DNA of 5,609 nucleotides from Candidatus Omnitrophota bacterium. Lineage in GTDB: Bacteria > Omnitrophota > Omnitrophia > Omnitrophales > Aquincolibacteriaceae. Shown here in pieces: positions 1-5,609 of the stretch; within the stretch, counting starts at the first letter, position 1; the number at the start of each line of letters is the position of its first letter. The translations under genes and the position numbers were made by a program. Under the pieces are notes generated by a model. It did no database searches and was not told the DNA's origin. It worked only from the letters and a program-made list of their open reading frames with translations. The stretch is from NCBI GenBank assembly GCA_023819025.1, contig JAMWDC010000160.1, forward strand, positions 1-5,609, given 5' to 3'.

Positions 1-2344
1 CGAATTCCTTAAGAATTTTAAATGTAATATCCTTACTTTCCTTGACATTCGGTTCATCAAACGGATTGATACCCAAAACCGCACCGGCGCAAGCTACGGC
101 AATTTCCCATCGCAAAAATTCAGCTCCGAGCATCATCTTATCCGGCCATTCTATTTCTATCACCGGAAACCCGGTTTTACGGATGGTTTGAATTCGTTTT
201 GACAAAACTGGCTTGGTCTCTCCCTTCAATTTTAAAACGACAAAAACCCGATCTTCTCCGTAAACTACCGGCGGACCCGGATCTTCACCCACGATGGGAA
301 TCAGTCCCTTTCCCTCTTTCCCCGTACTCTCGGCAATCAACTGCTCCAACCACGAGCTGAAAGGTCTTAGGGATTTTGTCGTCCAAATAGTCACTTTATC
401 TTTCCCCTGTTTGGCCAATTCCCCAAGCACAAAACCCAGCCAGATGGCTGGATTTTTTTCAACCCGCAGTTCCGATTCCGTCATTTGGCACAGGGCACTG
501 GCTCTCTGATTCAAGATCCGGATATCAATACCGACTAAAGACGCAGGAACCAAACCGAAATAAGAAAGGGCAGAATACCGCCCCCCGATATCCGAAGGAT
601 TGAGGAAGATTTTGCGAAAGTTTGTCTGCCGCGCCAAGGATTCGAGGGGCGAACCCTCATCTGTGATGGCGATAAATTGACGACCCGCGTTGCCCTTGAC
701 GCGATGGGAGACTTTTTCATAAAAATACCGAAATTGCGAAGCCGTTTCAATGGTCGTTCCGGACTTACTCGCCACAATAAAAAGAGTGGTTTTATACGTT
801 ATGGATTTTTCCAATTTTATGATCGTCCCCGGATCTGTCGTATCCAAAACATGGAATCGCGGCCTCTGGCCCGGACGCCTTATAATCAGGTCCATAATCT
901 CGGGTGCTAGACTCGAACCGCCCATCCCCAGAAGGACAACATCCCGGATGCCTTCCGCCTTCAGCTGATCCCGTAATTGATCCAATTTATAGAGTTTGCT
1001 CAGGATCCAATCGCTGACGCGGAGCCAGCCCAAACGGCGATTGATAATCATCTGATGGACTTCATCCGCCGTCCAAAGGGTGGGATCTTTCCTAAATAGC
1101 CTCTCCACGAAATCTCCTCGTTTGACAAGAGGTAATTCGACGAGGGTTCGGGGTTGCGTACCCTTTGAATACACAACCTTCGATAGAACCTTTTTCCCTC
1201 CTTCACACGCGACTCTCTTTTCAATCGTGCGTATGAGGGAATCGAACGAATCACGAAAGGCTTTTGTCCCCTGCCGTTGGAGGATTTCGCCGACTTCATT
1301 CAAAAGGATCCCGAGAGATTCCAGGGCTTGAATGGTTTGATGCGCCCCTTCCATGTCTTCCTCAATGCTGTTGGGCCGAATACGGCCGTGATCCAGGAGG
1401 GCATTCAGTGTCGCGTCCGGCATCGTGTTGACAGTATCTTTACCCACTAAATTCTCAACATAGATTAAATCCGGGTAATTTGGATTCTTCGTGCTTGTAC
1501 TTCCCCACAAAACTTTTTGGACCCTTGCGCCCGCCGCCTTGAGGTGTACAAAGGCCGGGTTTGAAAAGATCCTTTTAAATTCCTGATAAATCAATTTTGA
1601 ATTTGCACACGCTGCCTTTCCTTTAAGACTGCTCAACCGGGATTTTCTCGAGTCCTCCGTCGTTTGTTGCTGCAGGATGTCGAGTTTCTTATCGATCATC
1701 GTGTCAATCCGGCTGACAAATATGCTGGCGACCGAGTGAACCCCGCGGATATCCCTTCCCTTAGCCCACAACTCCCTCAGCCCCGCCAAATAAGCATGAG
1801 CAACATCACGATATTGCTCAATAGAAAAGATCAGAGTCACATTGATATTAATTCCGTTCCCGATCAAACGCCGGATGGCCCGGATGCCGTCCGGCGTCGC
1901 GGGGACCTTAATCATGACATTCGGCCGTCGGACTGCACAGAAAAGTCGGGTGGCCTCTTGAAACGTCGCCTCCTCATCGTAGGCCAAGGCTGGCACGACC
2001 TCTAAACTAACGAATCCATCTTCACCTTGGGTTTTGCGGTAAATGGGACCAAAAAGATCGCAGGCATCCCGGATATCTTGAATGGTTAAGGAATCATAAA
2101 TTTCAAATACGGATTTTCGCTGTCGTATCATCCGTCGAATTTCGGTTTCATAACCACCTTGTGGATTCCCCATGGCCAGATCGAAAATGGTTGGATTGGA
2201 GGTCACCCCTAAAATACCCGATTCCTCGATTAAGGTTCGCAGCATTCCGGACCGGATCAGCCTCCGGCTGATATTATCAAGCCACGGACTCTGCCCTGCT
2301 TGACGAAGTTCATGGGTTGGAAGCAACCTCGCCTTGAACGTCAT
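1..2344 (-). CDS. Bifunctional transaldolase / glucose-6-phosphate isomerase (Tal-Pgi fusion), 3' end cut by window edge
   Basis: Two cytoplasmic sugar-phosphate enzymes joined in one chain. Transaldolase moves a dihydroxyacetone unit between ketose and aldose phosphates in the pentose phosphate pathway. The isomerase interconverts glucose-6-phosphate and fructose-6-phosphate. The transaldolase half covers about residues 1-375: WLD with D23, SNPTIF near residue 50, SLEV with E115, the Schiff-base lysine K146 in MIKVPAT, STSTKNP near 282, and PDATLNALLDHG at 309-320. A linker of about 40 residues follows. The isomerase half shows GMGGSSLAPEI (473-483), SKSGTTIET (526-534), DIGGRYS (585-591), AESTGK with the likely catalytic E672, and NPFDEPNVKESK (760-771) ending in the likely catalytic K771. 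The ATG at 2344 is the only usual start after an in-frame TGA at 2356-2354, and it follows a strong Shine-Dalgarno. 781 residues are visible. Known fusions run to roughly 900-950, so the last C-terminal part is off the left edge. Identity of both halves is very likely. Confidence 0.95.
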   Translation of the reverse strand, partial: MTFKARLLPTHELRQAGQSPWLDNISRRLIRSGMLRTLIEESGILGVTSNPTIFDLAMGNPQGGYETEIRRMIRQRKSVFEIYDSLTIQDIRDACDLFGPIYRKTQGEDGFVSLEVVPALAYDEEATFQEATRLFCAVRRPNVMIKVPATPDGIRAIRRLIGNGININVTLIFSIEQYRDVAHAYLAGLRELWAKGRDIRGVHSVASIFVSRIDTMIDKKLDILQQQTTEDSRKSRLSSLKGKAACANSKLIYQEFKRIFSNPAFVHLKAAGARVQKVLWGSTSTKNPNYPDLIYVENLVGKDTVNTMPDATLNALLDHGRIRPNSIEEDMEGAHQTIQALESLGILLNEVGEILQRQGTKAFRDSFDSLIRTIEKRVACEGGKKVLSKVVYSKGTQPRTLVELPLVKRGDFVERLFRKDPTLWTADEVHQMIINRRLGWLRVSDWILSKLYKLDQLRDQLKAEGIRDVVLLGMGGSSLAPEIMDLIIRRPGQRPRFHVLDTTDPGTIIKLEKSITYKTTLFIVASKSGTTIETASQFRYFYEKVSHRVKGNAGRQFIAITDEGSPLESLARQTNFRKIFLNPSDIGGRYSALSYFGLVPASLVGIDIRILNQRASALCQMTESELRVEKNPAIWLGFVLGELAKQGKDKVTIWTTKSLRPFSSWLEQLIAESTGKEGKGLIPIVGEDPGPPVVYGEDRVFVVLKLKGETKPVLSKRIQTIRKTGFPVIEIEWPDKMMLGAEFLRWEIAVACAGAVLGINPFDEPNVKESKDITFKILKEF

Positions 2345-2357
2345 CGGTTGAAATCAT

Positions 2358-2364
2358 CCTCCTC
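2358..2364 (-). promoter_or_regulatory. Shine-Dalgarno of the Tal-Pgi gene
   Basis: GAGGAGG on the minus strand lies 13 bases before the ATG at 2344. The match to the 16S rRNA tail is strong and supports this start, although the spacing is longer than usual. An ATG immediately after it (2357-2355) is out of frame and opens only a 15-codon frame, so it is not the start. Confidence 0.75.
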
Positions 2365-2402
2365 GATAATGTTTGGTATGAAGGAAGTCTGGTTAGGGTA
2401 GT

Positions 2403-2411
2403 AGCATATCA
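2403..2411 (-). promoter_or_regulatory. Possible extended -10 promoter for the Tal-Pgi gene
   Basis: The minus strand reads TGATATGCT, which fits the extended -10 form TGnTATAAT with four of six hexamer bases, just after a run of six T. No good -35 box lies about 17 bases upstream, where TACCAC is found, so the call rests on the extended -10 alone. It would give a leader of roughly 50 bases. The 208-base gap after the phosphorylase makes a separate promoter plausible. Read-through from the phosphorylase is the alternative. Confidence 0.3.
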
Positions 2412-2552
2412 AAAAATCGATGCGTGTGGTATCAGGAAAAATTCAGAAAAAAATTTGCCCTCTGGAGCACAAAAACTTCCCGCGTTAACTGGACTTCGAC
2501 AAAGGATGGGTCATGCCGGAAGAAGATTACGAAACATCCAAAATTCAGGCAG

Positions 2553-4799
2553 TCAACGACCGGCCCTTACCGAGGAGGATTTCACCGCAGGGAGATACAT
2601 TTTTTCGATATACTCCTGAAGCATCCGGTCGGTGTTAAAATATTGGGTCAACGTGCGAATCGATTCTTTCATCATCGCAACCCAACCGCGGGAAAAGTAG
2701 ATCGGACCGGAAATTCCAAATTCGAATTTACTGCTGAGTTCCTGGCTCACGGGAGTCAGCTCGTCCAGACGCCCCGTCCGTTCAAAATAAAGAGGCAGAA
2801 TAGTCCGCTCAAGCAGCGTGTAAAGAGCATTTCGGTCATTGTCGGTATTTTCGAGTTGGCCGCTTCCGAAAATCCAGCCGTTTTTGCCGTGTCGAATCCC
2901 CTCCGGAACCCAGCCATCCGAGATTGAAACATTCAGCACCCCGTTCATCCCCGCTTTCATACCGCTTGTGCCGCTGGCTTCCTGAGGTCGAATCGGATTG
3001 TTCAACCAGATATCGACACCCGCCTCCAAGTATCGAGCCAGGTCAATGTCATAGCCTTCGATAAAAACCAGCTGGGCTATAAAATTCTTCTCCCGCGCCC
3101 TTTGTTCTAAGCGTTCGGCCACGGAAACGATCTTCTTGATTTTCTCGTAACCTTCATAGTTATTGGGATGGGGTTTACCGGCAAACAGAACATAAACGGG
3201 CTTTCCGTACTTCCGGTAGGCATGCTCAACAAAACTTAAGAACCTACTCTCGTCATCGATCAACATGGTCGTGCGTTTGTAGAAGGCAAAGCGCCGGGCG
3301 AATCCGATCATGAACGAATCCGCCGTCAATACGGCCAGCGTTCGATCATGGATCTCCTGGCTGTCACATCCTTCCCTGAGCAATTGATAAGCAACTCGCT
3401 CACGGATCTTCTCGATCAGTTTGATCTTAAATTCAAGATGCAGCGACCATATCTTTTCGTCGGGAATATCCTGAACGTGCTCCAACCCGCCGTAGGAATC
3501 GATCAGATACCTCAAAACGGGTTTCTGCCAATAAGGCACATGCACGGCGTTCGTCACGTGCCCGATCGGAACGTTTTTCCCCGAACCGTCATACACCCCC
3601 CACACATAACCCCACATCTTGCGGCACACCTCGCCATGAAGCGCGCTCACACCGTTGCGAAAGACCCCGGACATAAGCAATGCTAATTTGGTCATATCGA
3701 AGCTGTCTTCATGATTCCGGGCACAATTAAAAATGGTCTCCCGTTCATCATGCCGGAGAAATTGGTCCAAGTAAGGCTGAAGATACTCCCTCGCCAGTCT
3801 TTCGTCGAATCGTTCGTTCCCTTCCGGGACCGGCGTATGCGTGGTAAAACCGATAATTTTCCCGGCCTGCTTCCATGCCTCCTGAAACGAAAGGGATTCT
3901 TCTTCGATTAAACGACGGATGACTTCCAATGCGGCAAAAGCAACGTGCCCTTCATTCAAATGATAAACAGCAGGTTTATAACCAGCCTCCCGTAAAGCCT
4001 GAACACCACCGATCCCCAACAACATTTCCTGTTCAATGCGCCGTCGACGTTCCATATCATACTGCTTCTCGGAGGCATAAAGACGACGCGTAATATGCCG
4101 GTCATGAATGCCGTTTTCCTTGAGATTGGTATCTAGCAATAACAACTCGCACCGCCCGATCCGAACCCTCCAAACCCGGGCCTTAACTTGATGATTATTC
4201 ATCTGAACCTTGACAATCAGATCATCGGACGAACCCGCCCGTTTGACGGGTTCGAGCGGCAAAAAGTCACGAATCGGTTTGTTGGGCGGATAAACAGGCT
4301 CATAATCCACCTTCATCTCACCATCCAAACCTAAACATTGCTCGTAATAGCCCAGGAGATAAAAAAGCCCCACGCCGACCATGTTCAGGCCGAGATCGCT
4401 GGCACCGCGCAGATGATCGCCTGAAAGAATGCCTAGCCCTCCCGAATAAATCCTGAGGATATCAATGCCGTACTCCATGGAAAAATAGGCGATAGTCTTA
4501 CCGGCAAGCTCCGTATATTTCTGGCTGACCACCGTGGATTCCGGGTTCATATAATCGTGGTAATATTTCTCGACCTTCTGAAAATGGCGTAGGAATGAAG
4601 AATCGGTAAGAATTTCTGCAAGCCGGTGATGGTAAAGAGAAGGATTCTCGGATTGAAGCCTTAAAAAACGGTAAATATTCCGACGGAAAAGGCCCCAGAC
4701 ATAAGGGCTTACCCCCCGGAACAAAAGGTGCACATCCGCATTCCACTCGAACATTAAGTTCGAGGCAATGTTCCGGAGAGTCCGATCAATATTATTCAC
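2553..4799 (-). CDS. glgP: Alpha-glucan (glycogen/maltodextrin) phosphorylase, short GlgP family
   Basis: Pyridoxal-phosphate enzyme of the cytoplasm that cleaves terminal alpha-1,4-glucosyl units with phosphate to give glucose-1-phosphate. The chain is 748 residues and looks complete. Residues about 5-90 match the N-terminal domain typical of this shorter family (DUF3417-like, with the NLMFEWNADVHLLFR pattern). The catalytic part follows: YFSMEY (105-110), SGGLGILSGDHLRGASDLG (119-137), HLNEGH (280-285), TTHTPVPEGN (319-328), HVTNAVHVPYW (414-424), RRFAFYKRTT (502-511), FAGKPHP (539-545), and EASGTSGMKAGMNG (607-620) holding the cofactor lysine K615. The start is GTG. The next Met, at residue 16, would remove part of the conserved N-terminal helix, and an in-frame stop lies about 30 bases upstream of the GTG. 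The family is certain. Whether the natural substrate is glycogen or maltodextrin cannot be read from the sequence, so the gene symbol is a family-level label. Confidence 0.95.
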   Translation of the reverse strand: MNNIDRTLRNIASNLMFEWNADVHLLFRGVSPYVWGLFRRNIYRFLRLQSENPSLYHHRLAEILTDSSFLRHFQKVEKYYHDYMNPESTVVSQKYTELAGKTIAYFSMEYGIDILRIYSGGLGILSGDHLRGASDLGLNMVGVGLFYLLGYYEQCLGLDGEMKVDYEPVYPPNKPIRDFLPLEPVKRAGSSDDLIVKVQMNNHQVKARVWRVRIGRCELLLLDTNLKENGIHDRHITRRLYASEKQYDMERRRRIEQEMLLGIGGVQALREAGYKPAVYHLNEGHVAFAALEVIRRLIEEESLSFQEAWKQAGKIIGFTTHTPVPEGNERFDERLAREYLQPYLDQFLRHDERETIFNCARNHEDSFDMTKLALLMSGVFRNGVSALHGEVCRKMWGYVWGVYDGSGKNVPIGHVTNAVHVPYWQKPVLRYLIDSYGGLEHVQDIPDEKIWSLHLEFKIKLIEKIRERVAYQLLREGCDSQEIHDRTLAVLTADSFMIGFARRFAFYKRTTMLIDDESRFLSFVEHAYRKYGKPVYVLFAGKPHPNNYEGYEKIKKIVSVAERLEQRAREKNFIAQLVFIEGYDIDLARYLEAGVDIWLNNPIRPQEASGTSGMKAGMNGVLNVSISDGWVPEGIRHGKNGWIFGSGQLENTDNDRNALYTLLERTILPLYFERTGRLDELTPVSQELSSKFEFGISGPIYFSRGWVAMMKESIRTLTQYFNTDRMLQEYIEKMYLPAVKSSSVRAGR

Positions 4800-4842
4800 G
4801 TCAACCCCACTCTTTCGACCTAAAATGGATCATTGTTTAATT

Positions 4843-4871
4843 ACAATACCAAAAAATATAAGCAATTTCAC
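4843..4871 (-). promoter_or_regulatory. Possible sigma-70-type promoter upstream of the phosphorylase gene
   Basis: GTGAAA (4871-4866) and TATTGT (4848-4843) are separated by 17 bases on the minus strand. Each matches four of six consensus bases, in an AT-rich stretch 43 bases before the GTG start. A small inverted repeat, ATTGT-6 bases-ACAAT (4832-4847), overlaps the -10 box and could be an operator, but 5-base arms in AT-rich DNA are weak evidence. The start codon has no clean Shine-Dalgarno. The best candidates are AAAGAG (4815-4810) and the adjoining GTGGGG. Confidence 0.3.
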
Positions 4872-4924
4872 GAACTAAATATCTCTAACCCTTAAGACGC
4901 TTTTCTAAGCGGTGGCTTTGCTTG

Positions 4925-5609
4925 CTAGCTTACCTGCTTCTTTTGATTTTTCGCCGCCGGAAGAGTAAAGTAGAAGCACGACCCCATCCCCAAGCCTTCG
5001 CTGATCACACCCACCTCGCCATGCTGGCTCTCGATGAGCTGTTTGACGATCGCAAGACCCAGTCCGCTCCCTGTAAATTTTTTGTGATGTTTGGCGCTGG
5101 CCCGGTAAAATTCCTGGAAAAGGCGGGGTTGATCTTCCGGATCGACCCCGATTCCCGTATCTTTCACTTCGACGCGCACCTGGTCCTTTTGCCTATCATA
5201 ACGGGCGCTGATTTCGATCCGACCGCCGGGCTCTGTATATTTGATGGCATTGTTCAATAAATTCACGACGACTTGGGTTACACGATCGAGGTCCCCAATG
5301 ACATCCGGCAGGACATCGGGCAAACTGTCTACAAGTTCAAGCTTCTGTTGCTCGCACAATACATGGTGATCGTCGAGGCTCGCCTTTAACACAGGAATTA
5401 AATCAAAGACATCGCAACGCACCTCAATTTTTCCGGAACGGATCCGCGACAGGTCGAGCAATTCGTCGATGATATGATTGAGCCGCTGGCCCTGCAAAAG
5501 AATTTTCCGAACCCGCCTTTTTTGTTCATCGTTCAAAGGTCCCAGTTTCTCCCGGACCAGAATCTCCGCAAAACCGTTGATGACGGAAAGCGGTGTCCGC
5601 AGCTCATGA
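4925..5609 (-). CDS. Sensor histidine kinase, C-terminal catalytic part; 5' end cut by window edge
   Basis: Two-component kinase that uses ATP to phosphorylate its own histidine and passes the phosphate to a response regulator. The first complete codon in view is the phospho-acceptor histidine itself, at the start of HELRTPL (5608-5588). The dimerisation helices follow, including DELLDLSRIRSGKIEV, a usual ending of a HisKA domain. The ATP-binding domain shows the N box NLLNNAIKY (residues 116-124 counted from that His), G1 DTGIG (150-154), F box LFQEFYRA (163-170) and G2 TGSGLGLAIVK (179-189). The protein ends 227 residues after the start of the view with a short lysine-rich tail and TAG, and has no attached receiver domain. 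A TTG at 5536 could be mistaken for a start, but the frame and motif continue upstream to the edge. The sensor region, membrane segments and partner regulator are outside the window, so the signal is unknown. The stop lies 125 bases before the phosphorylase gene. Confidence 0.95.
   Translation of the reverse strand, partial: HELRTPLSVINGFAEILVREKLGPLNDEQKRRVRKILLQGQRLNHIIDELLDLSRIRSGKIEVRCDVFDLIPVLKASLDDHHVLCEQQKLELVDSLPDVLPDVIGDLDRVTQVVVNLLNNAIKYTEPGGRIEISARYDRQKDQVRVEVKDTGIGVDPEDQPRLFQEFYRASAKHHKKFTGSGLGLAIVKQLIESQHGEVGVISEGLGMGSCFYFTLPAAKNQKKQVS

Noticed and set aside
1664..2005. Plus-strand open frame of 113 codons
   Set aside because: It is fully opposite the transaldolase half, which holds the catalytic K146 and is continuous. 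It has no motif of its own.
2447..2475. Possible terminator after glgP: TTTG...CAAA followed by seven T on the minus strand
   Set aside because: The stem is only four pairs plus a wobble, with almost no GC, so the hairpin is too weak to call despite the T run.
2424..2927. Plus-strand open frame of 167 codons
   Set aside because: Most of it lies opposite the 3' end of the phosphorylase gene, whose motifs are clear. Its translation is rich in basic residues and has no recognisable domain. It is an antisense shadow.
4898..4911. Hairpin CGCTT-AGAA-AAGCG just after the kinase stop codon
   Set aside because: It is a five-pair stem with no T run after it, so it does not fit an intrinsic terminator. 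It could be a minor RNA structure or chance.
4922..5260. Plus-strand open frame of 112 codons
   Set aside because: It is opposite the ATP-binding domain of the histidine kinase, whose N, G1, F and G2 boxes are all present. It is a shadow.
5534..5536. TTG codon as a possible start of the kinase gene
   Set aside because: The open frame continues upstream through the HELRTPL motif to the window edge, so the real start is outside the window.

Overview
The window reads as three same-strand (minus) genes from a bacterial chromosome, with almost all of the sequence coding. In transcription order, from right to left, they are: the catalytic end of a sensor histidine kinase (cut by the right edge), an alpha-glucan (glycogen/maltodextrin) phosphorylase of the short GlgP family (complete), and a fused transaldolase/glucose-6-phosphate isomerase (cut by the left edge). 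Nothing on the plus strand looks like a real gene. The plus-strand open frames lie opposite these three genes and carry no recognisable motif.

Layout: 5609-4925 holds the kinase from its phospho-acceptor histidine to its stop codon. 4924-4800 is a 125-base AT-rich gap with a possible promoter. 4799-2553 is the phosphorylase. 2552-2345 is a 208-base gap with a possible extended -10 promoter and a strong Shine-Dalgarno sequence. 2344-1 is the Tal-Pgi fusion, with 781 residues in view. I read every codon of the fusion from its ATG to the left edge and found no stop or frameshift. No tRNA, rRNA, CRISPR, insertion sequence, long repeat or attachment site was seen.

Together the two enzymes suggest a storage-carbon module. 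The phosphorylase releases glucose-1-phosphate from alpha-1,4-glucan. After phosphoglucomutase (not in the window) this becomes glucose-6-phosphate, which the isomerase half interconverts with fructose-6-phosphate. The transaldolase half exchanges carbon between fructose-6-phosphate and pentose-phosphate intermediates. The kinase has unrelated chemistry. A role in controlling this module is possible only by proximity.

The organism cannot be named from this window. Roughly balanced base composition, use of GTG as a start codon, a two-component kinase and a Tal-Pgi fusion fit a free-living bacterium, probably from an environmental lineage. This is inference. I found no clearly undescribed biological system. 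The window is ordinary central carbon metabolism with a few small points worth checking.
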